Shown piece by piece: positions 10,520 to 23,092 of a stretch of DNA of 64,000 nt. Position numbers and translations under genes: made by a program. The notes below the pieces were generated by a model. It saw nothing but the letters and a program-made list of their open reading frames with translations. It was not told the origin of the DNA and ran no database searches. The DNA comes from Canna indica (taxonomy: Eukaryota; Streptophyta; Magnoliopsida; Zingiberales; Cannaceae): NCBI GenBank assembly GCA_034359265.1, contig CP136890.1, positions 29,740,501 to 29,804,500 on the forward strand. Reading direction: 5' to 3'. The first letter of the stretch is position 1. Every line of letters begins with the position of its first letter.

Positions 10520-13500
10520 TCACTTAAAGTTTAGCATGAAGTCAGGATAGTCATTCTGCAGTTGTTCACAATTCTCCCATGTAGCTTCAGTTTCAGCCAT
10601 ATCAATCCATTGAATAAAGAATTCTTCAACACCGTTGTTCATGCGCATGGCAAGAATGGAATGGGGTGTGGGGTTGATGTTATCCGGGAGTGTAGGTGAC
10701 AGCGTAGGCTAAACTGTTGTAGTGCTTCTGTGAAATTTTTTGAGAGAGGAAACATGGAATACATTGTGAAACTTGGTGCCATGAGGAAGATCTAATGCGT
10801 AGGCAATTATCCCAATTTTGCGAATAATGCAGAAAGGCTCATAAAAGCGGGGAGACAATTTGTTAGAAGTCCGTTTGGCGAGAGTTTTGTGGCAATATGG
10901 CTGCAACTTGAGTAATACAAGTTCATTTTCCTTGAAGGTGACATCACGGTGCTTGCGGTCATAAGCTGTTTTCATGATTTGTTGTGCTTGATGGAGTCTT
11001 GAACAAATGAGCAGTAGATGTTGATATCGTTCACGTAAAGAGTGATCCAAGTCATCAAGTTGAGATACCCCTGCGGTATACGAAAGAGGACGGGGAGGTG
11101 GCTGGCCATACACTAGTTTAAAAGGGGTGGTGCACAAGGAAGTATGGAATGTGGACCATGCGGTGTTGTAGGAATACTCCACCCAAGGCAGCCATCTTGC
11201 CCATTGTTTAGGCATGTCACTTGTGAAGCAACGAAGATAAATTTCTATGCCACGGTTGACTACTTCGGTTTGGCCATCAGCTAGGGGATGATAGGAGGAA
11301 GTAAAGCAGAGTTTAGTACCAGAGAGGGTGAACAATTCACGCCAAAATTTATATGTGAATGTAACGTCCCGATCAGAAACAATGGACTCTGGTATTCCAT
11401 GGAGAGGGATGATGTTGTCGAAGAATATGAGAGCTATGGTGGGGGCGGTGTATGGATGATGTATGGCAATAAAATGATCATATTTGGAGAGACGGTCCAC
11501 CAGTACTAGTATAGTTGTTTTTCCTCCTGACGAGGAAAGACCTTAGATGAAGTCCATGGAAAGTTCAGCCCACACTTGTTGGCGAATTGGTAGTGGTTGA
11601 AGGAGACATGCCGGCTGTAATGTTTCTGTTTTGTTGTGTTGCCACACCATGCAAGTTCGAATGTACTCTCTCACGTCATGGCGAAGATATGCTCCCAAAA
11701 GAATTCAGTGTGTACTCTTTGGAGGGTGCCTTGATATCCTTTGTGAGAGGAGTCATGAATGGTAGTGATGGTGACTTGTCGTAATGGTGAGGTGGTAGGG
11801 ATAAAATTTTTGTTTTTAAATAGAACTAAGCCGTCGCGAACTGCCCATAGTGATGGTTGTGGCAAAGTAGAAATGTCCAGCAGTTTGCTTTGAAGGATGG
11901 GAGTTAATTGGAGTTCTTCTTTTAGCTGCAGTAGAAATGTTGGTCGAGGTGAAGAAATGATAGTGATTATACCTTGCTGGGAAGGAAGACAAGATAGTGA
12001 AATCATAACCCAATAGTTTGGAAACCCAGTGATGTTTTGGATTAGTGATCAAACGCCGCTCTAGGAGGTACTTTAAACTGTAATGGTCAATGCGGACCAC
12101 AAATGGACGGCCACCCAAGTATGAGTTCCAATGTTTGATTGCTCTAGCGAGCCCAACAAGTTCCTTCTCGTATGCTACCAACTTCTACATATGAATCGGA
12201 AATGGTCGACTGTAGTAAGCAATTGGATGCCCTTGTTGAAGAAGGACTGCTCCTAATCGCCGTTGGCCGCATCACATTCTACAATAAAAGGTTGTGAAAA
12301 ATTGGGAAGAGGTGATGTCGGGGCTGAAATAAGTGCAACTTTAAGTGATTTGACTACTTTAGTTGCTGGTTCTGACCATTGGAAGTTGTTCTTATGGAGT
12401 AATTTAGTGAGAGGAGCAGCTATGGCGCCAAAGTTGTAGATGAATTTGCGGTAGTACCCGGCAGCTCAGTAGGAGTAGTGGGTTGCCACCAAGACTAGAT
12501 TGCTGATTTTTTTTGTGGGTCAGCTTGGACTCCTTTGGCAGAAATTACGTGACCCAAATAATGCCACGTTTAATGCAGCAAAGGTGCCTTTAGACTTCTT
12601 AAGAAAAACCTAGTGTTGTCCTAGTGTTGCAAGTACATTGGAGAGATGTTGGAGATGTTCCGACGGTGAAGAGTTGTAAATGAGGATATCATCAAAAAAC
12701 ATGAGCACATACTTACGTAGCATTGATCGGAAGATGTCGTTCATAATGGCTTGAAAAGTGGATGGAGCGTTGGATTATCCAAATGGCATGACCAAGTATT
12801 CAAAGTGACCATGGTGAGTACGGAATGATGTCTTCTCCACATCTTCCTCATGCATTCTTATTTGATGGTAACCTGAACGTAAATCAAGCTTGGAAAAAAT
12901 GCAACATCCATGTAACTCTTCTAATAGTTCATCAATAACTGGTATTGGATATTTATCCTTGATGGTGATGGCGTTTAATGCACGATAATCCACGTAAAGG
13001 CGCCATGTATCATCTTTCTTTTTGACAAGGAGTGCTAGAGTAGAAAATAGTGAATTACTGGTCTGAATAATGCCTTGTTCAAGAAGCTTTTGACACTGTC
13101 TTTCTATCTCATCTTTTTGGTGATAAGGGTACTGATATGGCTAGGTTTTTACTGGTTCAGAGTGGAGTAGGAGCCTAATACGGTGATCTCTGAATCAACA
13201 AGGGGGAAGTCCTTGTGGTTCAGAAAAAATGCTTTCAAATATGGTTAGGACATATTGGATGTTGTCCACCTTCTCCAAGGCTATTATCTTTGGTCTATAG
13301 GATGCTGAATTTTAATTCCATGTAAGGTGATAGTCAGCTACAATCTTTTGAAATCCCATGTTGTTGGTCTCAAGGTTTGTAGCCATTGGACGCCCATAGC
13401 AACATCAAATCCTCTCAATTCAATAATGATGAATGATGCAATTATATATTTGTTACCCACTTGTATCTTTGCTGTGTACTTCCCTTGGCATTGAAGGCGA

Positions 13501-14872
13501 GCCCCATCGGCCACTGCTATTATAAGACCCACATCTGGTTGAAGAGGAATTTTGAGGCGAGTGGCAACTGTTGTACTAAAAAAATTATGAGTGCTGCTTG
13601 AGTCAAGCAGTAGCCGTATTGGTAAACCATCGATGGTGCTTGTGACCTGCATTGTCTGAGCATGCGGCATCCCTTATAGAGCCATGATGGAGACTTCGGG
13701 ATTGCTTTTCTCTAGTTTGTGAAGATCTGCATTAGTTCCATCGTTCATCTCGGAGGGCATGTGGATTTCAGTTTTGACTTCTTCACTGGGGGGTGATTTC
13801 CAGCATGAAGAGTTATTTGCATCGATATCCCGACACCCAATCAGCGTCACAATGGAAGCAGAGTTTGCATTGCCGCCGTTCAGTCGCCTCCGCCTGAGAG
13901 AGGCGACGTGTCTGTTGCGGACGCTCGCCTCCTTTGTTCAAGGGATGCAGAACAAAGGAGATGTTTCGCCCCTCACTTCCGCGGTCAGGTGGGAACGTGA
14001 AGGGTGCTTAGCCCGGTGTCCGTGGATGGAACCCAAAGGTGCGTTGGCCGGTGCTAAAGGACTGGTTCCAAGTTACCCTTTCATAGAGGCGAGCCAGACG
14101 CATAGCCTTGGTGAGATCAGTTGGGTTGAGGTCCTCCACCATGACTTGCATATTTGAGTTGAGTCCCCGAAGAAAGATTTCCACCTCCTGCTCCAGTGAG
14201 AGTTGGCCTGCGTGGGCTAGTAACCGCTGGAAAGCTCGCTGGTATTCCACCACTAAGCAATCTTTGTGGATGTTGGCGAGTTCTCCCAGTTTGTTGCCGC
14301 GACTGGATGGTCCGAAACGACAGTGATAGTGATCTTGGAATTCATCCCAATATATCATCGGAATGTCGTTCATTAGTTTAAGGACCCAAAATTGGGCATC
14401 ATTCGTCATGTGGTATGCCGCAATTGCCATTTTTGATTCTTCATGGATGCGGTGAAAAAGAAAATACTATTCACACTTAATTGGCAAGCCAAGGAAACGG
14501 ATCAATTGATCCGTCATAGTAAGGAAATTCAAAGCGTGGCGAACGTTGGATCAACCCTGTTTCTTCATGCGGAGAAGGTCCTCTCAAGTTGCCTTGTCGT
14601 CTGGGCATGCTGCCAAGTATCCCGCTACCGTCAACAGTGTGTCGTGGTACTTGGTCGATGCGAGCAGAGGGACTGCCCTCACCCATTGCTGATAGTGTTT
14701 TGAGTGCTTCCATATCTTTGGAGACTTCTGTAAGTTGGTTCATTATTTGTTCGCATTCTATGCAATCCTTTTCTCTTTCGACACGTTCTTGTGCTTGGGC
14801 TGCCTTGACTTCTTGCATAAAGGCGAGAACATGTTCTTGAAATGATTCCCTCATTTTTGGCTCTGATACCAA
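10520..14872 (-). pseudogene. Chromovirus 1 gag-pol polyprotein, decayed
   Basis: Minus-strand domains in order. Gag (14872-14008) has a coiled-coil N-terminus and FEFPYYDGSIDPFPWL. Protease (13670-13338) reads LLLDSSSTHNF, where the usual catalytic motif is DSGSTHNF, so the glycine is changed to serine. Reverse transcriptase (about 13020-12650) has [29 protein letters not shown] and FFDDILIY as the YxDD box. RNase H (12181-11950) has RIDHYSLKYLLE. Integrase has an HHCC remnant, then a core (11500-10709) with GIPESIVSDRD and HPLADGQTEVVNR. After one in-frame stop there is a chromodomain (10640-10530, FFIQWIDMAETEATWEN). The stop codon at 10522-10520 lies 3 bp from the LTR, leaving no obvious polypurine tract. 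Confidence 0.85.
14859..14871 (-). other. Primer-binding site (tRNA-Met type)
   Basis: Minus-strand TGGTATCAGAGCC, three bases inside the 5' LTR end. Confidence 0.85.
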
Positions 14873-14874
14873 GT

Positions 14875-15296
14875 TGTTATGTGCCTTAGTCTAGGCCCTT
14901 GTTTGAGGGCGGTGAGGGTTAATCTTTTCACCTATCTTTTTGGTACTTGCTCGATCCAGAAGAAGAAAGCGAGGGAGAGGGAGAGAGTAGAATGAGGAGA
15001 TATAATTGGAGTCAAAAATCAACTTGTCTTCATTCCTCTTGTTTTGTGTCTATTTATAGATTACAATTATAAATAGGTATGACTCTTCCCAAGAGGTTGT
15101 GACTCTTCCCAGGAGGTGTTGTAATTCTTTCCAAGAGTTGTGACCAAAACTATAATTGTTCTATAAATAGAGTCTTCTACTTCTTGGTGCAGCGTTGATA
15201 TGTATATTTTCATCTTGTATTTAATATTTCTTTTTGAATGATTAGTGATGTGAATTCGGCTTGATGATGTGGCGGCGAGTGGTGATGTGGCAGTCT
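14875..15296 (-). repeat. 5' LTR of chromovirus 1
   Basis: Collinear with the LTR at 10009-10517 apart from the GAA expansion and the 35-bp duplication. The outer TG has decayed to AG at 15296-15295. Both LTRs carry CTATAAATAGAG-type promoter elements, here near 15161-15172. Confidence 0.75.
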
Positions 15297-15571
15297 AGTT
15301 GGCGTAACAAATTCTTTCCTTTATTTCTTTTCTACCTACTAAGTCCTGTACCCTTCATTAATCTTTGAATAGAATACAAGATTCTTTTTTTCAAATAATA
15401 ATAATAATAATAATATGGCGTGAGTCCAGAACTGCTTGTGGTGAGGGAAGATGTTTTGGTCATGTTTGGAGTGTAGAATCAGCTCAATGGAACAACACCA
15501 TGTTTATATGGCTTCAACATGGATACATGGAACTTGAAGTTGTGCAGAATTGGGAAGCTCTAATTCATAAA

Positions 15572-15844
15572 CTACCGAGCCAATTCTTCTCTGGATTTTG
15601 AAAGGGCATAGAATTTAGGTGAGAGTTCCTGGGATTTCCTCTTGGCTTGGGATTGCTGTCGATAATGGTGTAATATCAGCAATACCATGCAACTCACCCA
15701 CTTCAAATTGTACATCGTGGTGTTTCCTATCATAAGCTCGATCTTTTCATGGTTTGCTGAGCATCTAATAATCGTTGATGCAACAAGCTGAGGATTTGAT
15801 CGTGTCCACATATATAGTTGGGAGTGTTGCTGTCCATATCCCAT
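15572..15844 (-). pseudogene. Ty3/gypsy integrase C-terminal relic
   Basis: The minus frame reads LHHYRQQSQAKRKSQELSPKFYAL. This parallels the post-integrase motif of chromovirus 1 (LQPYCHKTLAKR, then LSPRFYEPF). It is a short, heavily mutated fragment of a different gypsy element. A simple (AAT)n run lies just upstream at 15394-15414. Confidence 0.5.
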
Positions 15845-16215
15845 ATCCCATACATATTTTACTTTTTTGATTCCTTCGCTACAAGAAACTTGAGCAGCTA
15901 TTCACGAAGGAGATAAGTTAGTTGAGATTGATGGTAAATTCATATAGAAGTTTTTGGTTTCTGAATACCATTTTCCAATATTAGGTCCACCCTGTCATCA
16001 TCCATGAACTTTGCCTTGAACTACATTTTCTTTCTTGGTGAACAGTAGATGCAAAAAAAAATTTATATATAGTACTGAAGGAATAATTTTGTTATAAATC
16101 GACTGAAAATGAAGGATGTCTATCTAAATCGACTTTAGTCCTTATGATCATCTTGATGGTAGCTGCTTATTGAACTTTATTTTCTCTGCCATGCAATTAG
16201 AAATCCAACATATGG
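15845..16215. other. Unassigned sequence
   Basis: No coding or repeat feature recognised. Confidence 0.4.
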
Positions 16216-16219
16216 GACT

Positions 16220-16635
16220 GGACTAACACTTTGGGCCCACCGGATAAGGTCTAAAAGTGCCCACACTCATAAATCAAACTCAAACTCAAGTCAAGCAAAA
16301 CATACAAGGACACCCGGGGCTCCATCCGATCATACAAGGACACCCACGTCCTTCATTAATTATCAGGGATTTGACAGTAATGAGCCTGGCATCTTCAGAG
16401 TAAACCTCGATCCATTTCTGGTATATCCCATCATCATCCGAGACATCCCTAACCTGCAATATATGCAGACACGGCGCACATCAGGTATGCTATCGATTTT
16501 AATTTCATACCCACCACTTGAAATTCTTTCTTACTTGAGCATCGAAATGTCTTTGCAGGTTCCCTACTGGAGTAGCGCCGGACCAAGAGAGTCGAAGGAC
16601 CGCATCACCTCAACTTCAGGCAAGAACACATACTA
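16220..16635 (+). repeat. Degenerate LTR relic, similar to the Tat-type LTR at 63536
   Basis: Shares GCAATA(A/T)AT followed by GGCGCAC(A/C)TCAGGTA with 63820-63855. It ends in an AGGCAAGAACAC-like string resembling the LTR end AGGTAGGAACA at 63910-63920. No primer site follows, so this is at best a mutated solo LTR. Confidence 0.35.
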
Positions 16636-17657
16636 ATTTGATTAGCTATGCATACCATAAAATACATAAAATAAGAGTTTGGTGATTTATTTCCTTATTA
16701 AATACTTGATGTGAATATTGAATATATTTTTCTCTATTAAGGAAAATTTGTTGCCTCGCCTATTAGCTATACAAATGGCTCCAATTATCTTGAGTCTTGA
16801 AATGAAAATGATATTCCCGTATATGAGGTCTTTGCTAATGCAAGGTTTGGGAAGGTCAACATTTTGACCAAATTTCATCTCTTGACCATAATGGAAAAAC
16901 ACTATTATTGTGACAAGTCTCATCCTCAAACAAATTATTAGAGTACTGCTTAGATAAATTCACGTTGACTAACTACTTAAGCAAACAAGAACTTGTAAAG
17001 CTTCCTATAAATTACTATTTTTTTTTATTTACAAAATTTATGGATGCTCCTATTAAAATCTCATTTTTAACATTGTGGATAGAAAACCTATTTCTTTCCT
17101 ATTTTCAGTTATCTGTCCCTATGTTTCTATTCATAAGGATGTTAATAGCTTCATAAAGGACATTTATCTTACTTCAATTATTTAACTTTTATATTACTTT
17201 CTTTTCTTTATTGGCTAGGATGGCCTGTGTAATTGATGTTGCCAAGCTCATGATACCTTTGAGCCATTCCTTCATTCAGTATCATTAGTTCACTTTTTTC
17301 ATTTTGTATTTAATAATTGTCTTTCATGGTTTCATTTTCGCACTAGATGGAGAAGGAACTAATTATCTTAGCCTTTAATCTTCAGCATTAGTTATGTGTG
17401 GTTTATGCCTTAATCTACCCTATTTGTGTTTTTTCACCTGCATTGTGTGTGTGTGTTCTTTGATGACATATATTAATTGATTATCACAAAATATCATTCA
17501 ATGACTCTTCCAAAGATCTAGTTCATTCTTGCTCATGCTTTGGTGAAACTCAGGGCTTCATTTCATCTATATCCTTATTTTCACGTCTCAATATGATCTT
17601 GTGTTGTATTCCTATTACATTACAAACTCTAAATCTTTCGGTTTCCATCTATCAATA
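16636..17657. other. Unassigned AT-rich sequence
   Basis: About 1 kb with only short chance reading frames. It flanks the left LTR of gypsy element 2 and no family was recognised. Confidence 0.4.
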
Positions 17658-17709
17658 TGTCACGAGCCATGCACCTGACTCGCTTGACGACGGTGAAGAT
17701 GCGGGCGTA
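17658..17709 (+). repeat. Chromovirus 2 5' LTR, left piece
   Basis: Matches 45171-45221 and ends with GTA, the target-site duplication of the CACTA insertion. Confidence 0.9.
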
Positions 17710-18259
17710 CACTACAAGAAAACAAGTTTTCACCGACGGATTTTTTACTAACGAATTTATTTTGTTGGTATTAGCGATAAATTTACCTACGAATATACTA
17801 TCGGTTGGTAATTTATATGATCAATTTATAAAACCTTTAATTTTTCGTCTTCCCTCAACTTTTTCAGCCGACCAACCCTTCTTTTTTGTCTTCCCTCTAT
17901 TTTTTTCGCATTCCCTCTACTATTCTGCCTCTTTTTTTTCAGCCGACAAAACTCGCACCGCGCCCATCCCCCATTTTCCGCAATGCCTCTCCCCCTTTTT
18001 TTTTCTCAACCGAAGAGAACCCTATCGCGCCCGTGCCCTGCTTGTTGATAGGTCATCGCTACTCGTCTTGTCTCGCCAGGTGCTCACCTTGGTGTCGCAC
18101 CTTGGTGTCGATGTAGCATATGTCCTAGTTCAATGCCGCCTCCAAGTATTTGATCCTTATCTTGGTGGATTACCACTCCCCCATCCACATCCCACAAGAT
18201 ATCTCTATTTGCATTAAACAATTTCTACTATCATCAATCTCCACTCCATCATTTGATTA

Positions 18260-18612
18260 CGATTAAAAAAATAACAGAGACGAACACCCACCAGCCCAAG
18301 ATCGATGTGTCGACCACAAGAAAGTAGAATAAATACTGTAAAACCATCAATGTAGGTCATCTCCATGAACACATACCAAAGAAGAACACAGTGGTAGACT
18401 GGGAAGAGATCACCTCGACAACTTTGCGAACCATAGTCATGATCGCTGGCATTGGAGCCGAAGAGTTGACCTGATTGGTGAAGAAGCGAAGGAAGATAGG
18501 GAGGGAGCAACTGTGCACAGTGGTGCCGATAGTCCCAATCGCCATTAGCACGCAGTAATGCCCATTTTGGAAGTGGAAAAGCTCTCCGAAGCCCACTGTC
18601 GGCGGTGGCGGC
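18260..18612 (-). pseudogene. Captured ABCB1/PGP1-like N-terminal gene fragment with intron
   Basis: The minus frame begins PPPPTVGFGELFHF and continues VLMAIGTIGTTVHSCSLPIFLRFF, FTNQVNS and MVRKVVE. This is the first transmembrane region of plant ABCB1-type auxin-transporting P-glycoproteins. After the VVE codons a GTGATC donor starts a ~95-bp stretch ending TTTTACAG. The next bases read YLFYFLVV, the exact continuation expected in ABCB1 proteins. The piece was therefore copied from genomic DNA with its intron. A frameshift lies in the QVNS-to-MVRKVVE stretch and the fragment ends near 18260. It lies about 550 bp inside the CACTA terminus. Confidence 0.75.
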
Positions 18613-18619
18613 TACGGAC

Positions 18620-20200
18620 GATCCAAGTTAACATATCTAAGAAACATTATACTTTCATGGTCCAAGGATTTCAGATAAGCCTTTTTTCCAGTTTAACTTG
18701 AATGAGGACGATAACTTGAATAACAGATTCAAGCCCATTGAAGGCATAAAAAATGATGCAATCTTTTCGGTCGACGGTGATGTATTAGTTCCTTGCTCAA
18801 CATTGGAGTTTGCATTCTCAGTATGGCAAACTGGTTGCAACGGTTGGATTTGTCCCTTGCACGCATTGGTTGGATGAGGAGGTGAGCTGTCTATTATTCT
18901 TGTGTAGTATATTTTACTATATTTGTTTGGAAGTTGAAATTGTCATCTTGTACAGTGTCTAAGAAAAGTTCATTTGAGCTTCAAGAAATTTTTCTTACTT
19001 TAAAACTTAAAATGTCATACTTTAAGAGGCTTAATACTGAATTCAGATGGTTCATAGTTTGACATATATGAAACAAATAATACGAACTGGATATTGAATT
19101 TAGAGGCATTGCAAGAGTAACCCTCTCATGTCTTCCTATGTTAACTCTTCTCACCGTGACACTATAATATGCTATATATGTGACTTTGTAAGACCTTGAT
19201 AACCTAAGGTTTCCTTGTGCATTCAGGAAACTCTTTATATCTGCTTGAGCTATTCATATAATTTCCTTTACTTGGGTTTAAAAAATTCAATTTTTCCTCT
19301 CCACGTGCTCAAGTGGCCAGCCGCTTTTATTTAAGTAGAATATTCATTGTCAAGCTTTACGATAAATTAAGGTAACTTTTAGTAATTTAGTTTGTGCATA
19401 TTTGTACACTATTTTATCATAAAGGTAAAATCATTTAGACTAAACATATTTGTACCTTATTTTAATCTTGAAGTGGTGTTGCATGGTTGGTTGTTCTTAA
19501 TTTGTCTCAAGAAGTTCCATAATGACACTGAATTTATCTTTATGTTTTACTCGTGCAGTTTTTTTATTTAATTTGATTGTGTTAGTGTTTTATACCCCAT
19601 GCATAATTCTCACAGTTTGACATGCTAAATATAGAGCATGTATAATAATAACATGAGAAGTGGGAACCAAGGTAGAAGATGATTATAGTGTACAAGAGCA
19701 TGTATAACAATAACATGAAGATAACCAAGGAACCCTAAACTTATAAAGGAAATAATAGTGTACAAGAGTATGGTATGAATTGATTATGATTAACGGAACC
19801 AAGGTAGATGGAGACCATAGAAAACACTACTTGAAATAATATACTTATTGAAATTCTAATTTAGGAACTAGTATTGAAGTATAACTTTTTTCAAGAGGAT
19901 ATGTAATTTGAGCAAGCATACATAACTTTTGCTAAGCTTAGTTATATAGAGCATATGGGTAGTGAGTTGTGGAAGCATCTGCTAGTTGAGTTTCAGTCAT
20001 TTCCTATAGCTATTCAATCTTCTTTGTTATCCCTTCTCTCTTACTAACTACTTCATTTGGTAATAAAATTGGAAAATTTTTAGTTTATAAATTATATGCT
20101 TTATGGTGTTTCTTACTGTTTATGTTATCTTATTTCAGTTTATAATTTGGAATGAGACGCTAGCCTCGTCCATGTTTTTTGTGAGTTCATGTATGCTTGA
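18620..20200. other. CACTA interior, unassigned
   Basis: AT-rich sequence with no recognised gene. Only short frames are present. Confidence 0.4.
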
Positions 20201-20209
20201 CTTAAAAAC

Positions 20210-20400
20210 ATGGTTTTATCTCTTAAGTCCTGCAAAACTTAAATGGCCAAGGAGTAGAGATGAAGTTTGGCAAGTGAACATTCCCCGCACACCTTGAACA
20301 TGAGAAATCTGACCAGAATTGGATGGTAGTAAAGGGGGACAAATTCTGCAAGGAGTTGGTCTATTCACACATGTTGAATCAAAATATGGAGATTTGGTTA
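20210..20400 (+). pseudogene. CACTA-associated protein relic
   Basis: The frame reads LKWPRSRDEVWQVNIPRTP, followed in another frame by EKSDQNWMVVKGDKF. The series 'W, then (V/I)P(H/R)T, then DQNWMxVKGD' resembles a conserved block of a protein commonly encoded by plant CACTA elements. It is short and frameshifted. The assignment rests on recall. Confidence 0.4.
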
Positions 20401-21439
20401 GTACTTTTATTATCTTTGTGTTTATTCATACTGCTATTGTATGTCTAATATATGTAATGTAAAGTTCTTCATTATTACTTGAAGGGTTATTATTTGGTTA
20501 GTAAAATGCCTTCTCTATATGCACTTACAGTACCTTCTCACAACCCCTTCATCCTGTCACTTTGTCAGTTATTATTTGGTTTTGCTAGAGATTGTTGGAG
20601 ACATGCTTGTGCTTTTACAGAAAGAGAATACTGTGGAGCTTTAGAGGTGCACTTATGCTATTTCTGATGAAGTTTTTCCAATGATATATAGATCGGAAGT
20701 GGCCTAGTTTTGGACAAGAAGCAAAGTTGGTATGAGGAGCTGGGATAATTAGGCTCCTCCTTTAAAAATTCATTGATTTAATTATGTATTTATTTTGAGA
20801 GAAACGATCTAGAAAAATTATGGCAGAAGGATGAATGATCTTTTTTTGTTTTAAAATACAAAACAAACATACAAGTCAGGGGAAGCACATGGAGACTTGC
20901 TTCTTCATGTAAGGATATTGTTTCTTGTGCTTGAACATGAAGTTGAGGTTGCACGCGAAAGTAAGCATAAAGGTCAGAAAGCATTATATTCAGCTGAAGG
21001 TAGCTAGTAGTTATTCTTCATATCCAAGTAATAGGAAAAAACTAGAAAACAAGTATTGCATTGTTGTTCTAAGTTCTAACACCATTAATATATCATAACT
21101 ATTCTTAAAATGCTCAAGTTTTTTTAATACTGTTAATTTAAAGATTAAGGCCATTTACGAGAGTTTAGCATTACTAAAGACATTTTGTTAGTGCATTTGA
21201 TAACCTTTTTTTTAACTTGCAGATTGTCAAGTGTTCTCAATCGAAGTAAGAAAGACAAAGAATCTGGTGAAGTTGTACTCAGCAGTAGACAACCATATTT
21301 AGAACATGATTGAATAAGAAGATTGAACATGACTAACATGTTTCCAGAACAAGATTTAACAGGATTGAGTATGTCAACTACAAACATATTTAGATTGATC
21401 GAGAAACTAAGTCAAAAAATAAAAGTATAAAAGGAAAAC
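20401..21439. other. CACTA interior, unassigned
   Basis: No recognised feature. Confidence 0.4.
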
Positions 21440-21640
21440 ATTCAGCATGCTGGCATGGCATTCTCAGCATGCTGAATTCAGCATGTTGAGATTCTGAGAA
21501 TGAATTCTCAGCATAATTCTCAACATGCTGAATGTTCATTCTCGGCATGCTGCCATACTGAACATTCAGCATGCTGAGAATTCATTCTTAGCATGCTGAA
21601 CATTCAGCAATCAGCATGCTGAGAATGAATATGATGCCGA
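21440..21640. repeat. Cluster of AGCATGCTGA palindromes
   Basis: Within 200 bp there are about eight perfect or near-perfect copies of the palindrome CAGCATGCTG and about six of the half-word GAGAAT/ATTCTC. They occur in both orientations and potentially form several hairpins. Confidence 0.85.
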
Positions 21641-21649
21641 GAATATGAT

Positions 21650-22820
21650 CATGACTAACTATCATTTATGCAATAAGCTTTTAGTTATTTCCACTCATAT
21701 GAGTTGCCTTTAACAATTATCTTATGTTATCTTCCTTCTAATTCCAGCATCACTTGGGACTCATAACTGCAAGGTATGTATGCTAATGATCTGTCTTTAT
21801 TGCTTAACCAATATTTCTAATACAACATTCAGGTGCATACTATGTCCAACTCATACCATTTCAAATTTAGCTTACTATTATAAGCTTCTAGCAACATAAT
21901 GTTTATAAAGGTGGGCCATTTGCTTAATGGCAACTCAGTTATCCAAGGTTCCTTTAGAATCCTGGTTTTCTTGCCATTGCCAATACAAATCTTAAAACCA
22001 TCTCTAAGCTTGTTCATGCTTTTAGATTGATTTTTCTTTCCGCATCTATGTTGATCCACTTTTCTATGCATACCAACATTATTATTTGGTTTTGATAGAG
22101 TAGTAAAATACTGCAGTTTGAGCGCTAATTGGTATATGTTTCTTAAAAAATATTTATTTGCAATGAACATCTTACTGGAAGTTGGATGTCTGATAACCAT
22201 CTACTTTGACAAAGGTGACCTAATGGTTCATGAGATTTTGTGAAGAGATGGATTCTTCAGAGACCCAGTACATGGATGTCTCAGATTGTTGAGCTTAGTG
22301 AGCAGTAGTTACTTGTTGAACTATCTATTTTCTCATCCTTTTCTTCAAACAAAAGATCTGGCTAAACAAAGTCATGCTATCTTTATGATACGCGGTATCA
22401 ATAAGCAGATTGAGTAGTTAACTAGTTGTTATAGAATGCAAGGATTCTGAATTTTCACATACGTTTGATGATATTGATTGAACCTTAAGCCTCTTTCTTT
22501 TTTGGTTTTGCCTTTGTGGTCTGCTTACTATTATGGTCTGCTTACTGTTTGAGTAGTTCAATCCGAATTTTCACAGATTGAGTAGTTAACTAGTCATGCT
22601 ATCTTTATGGTCTGCTAACTGTTTCCTATTTTGCCTTTGTGATGTTAGTAACACATAATGTCTTCTTATCCTTTTCATATGAGTTTAATTTTTACTGTTT
22701 CCTATTTTTTGTGAAAGTGATATCAAAACTAGCAAAGATAGTTCAGATGGTACTCAACCTCTACAGGACTAAACAATCCTACATGTCCAAGCTCTTATCT
22801 CATCTTGTCTAGCTTGTTTC
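21650..22820. other. CACTA interior, unassigned
   Basis: No recognised gene. GTTTC at 22816-22820 is the left target-site duplication of the Sirevirus insertion. Confidence 0.45.
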
Positions 22821-22898
22821 TGTTGGCTTAAGGGCCTCTCTTAAGCTTTCATCCTCATTTTGATGATAACAAATATGTATTTAATCTATGTGTGAAGT
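22821..22898 (+). repeat. Truncated Sirevirus LTR (left)
   Basis: Starts TGTTGGCTTAAGGG like the other two LTRs but differs at about five of the first 40 bases. It stops at AGTT, where it joins internal sequence. Confidence 0.85.
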
Positions 22899-23092
22899 TA
22901 GGGGGAGTTACAAAAATAATATGCACATTGATAGGGGGAGCATATGGTGAGTTATAAGCATTTGTATGCATATGTTGAGTTTTATATCTTGTATACCATA
23001 ACTCATGAATGCCTAAACTCAAACTCACAAAAAATATGCATACGTTTTCTAAAATTCCTTGTTATATTTGTCACCATCAAAAAGGGAGAGAT
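22899..23092 (+). repeat. Duplicated 3'-internal segment and polypurine tract
   Basis: Nearly identical to 36993-37195. It begins at the AGTTAGGGGGAG joint and ends with the AAAAAGGGAGAGAT tract. Confidence 0.85.

Larger units (their letters stand above)
10009..15296 (-). mobile_element. Ty3/gypsy chromovirus 1 (LTR to LTR)
   Basis: Minus-strand element with 3' LTR 10009-10517 and 5' LTR 14875-15296, tRNA-Met primer site, gag, protease, RT, RNase H, integrase and a C-terminal chromodomain. It has many stops and frameshifts. The 5-bp flanks (CCCTG on the left, TAGTT on the right) do not match, so no target-site duplication is visible. It sits directly against the LINE fragment on the left. 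Confidence 0.85.

Noticed and set aside
10004..15301. Target-site duplication for chromovirus 1
   Set aside because: Flanks CCCTG and TAGTT/AGTTG do not match under any reasonable placement of the LTR ends.
15884..15902. CGCTACAAGAAACTTGAG as the 5' terminus of the second CACTA element
   Set aside because: It resembles CACTACAAGAAA but lacks the CACTA start, lacks nearby subterminal ACCGACGGA words and has no matching 3-bp duplication.
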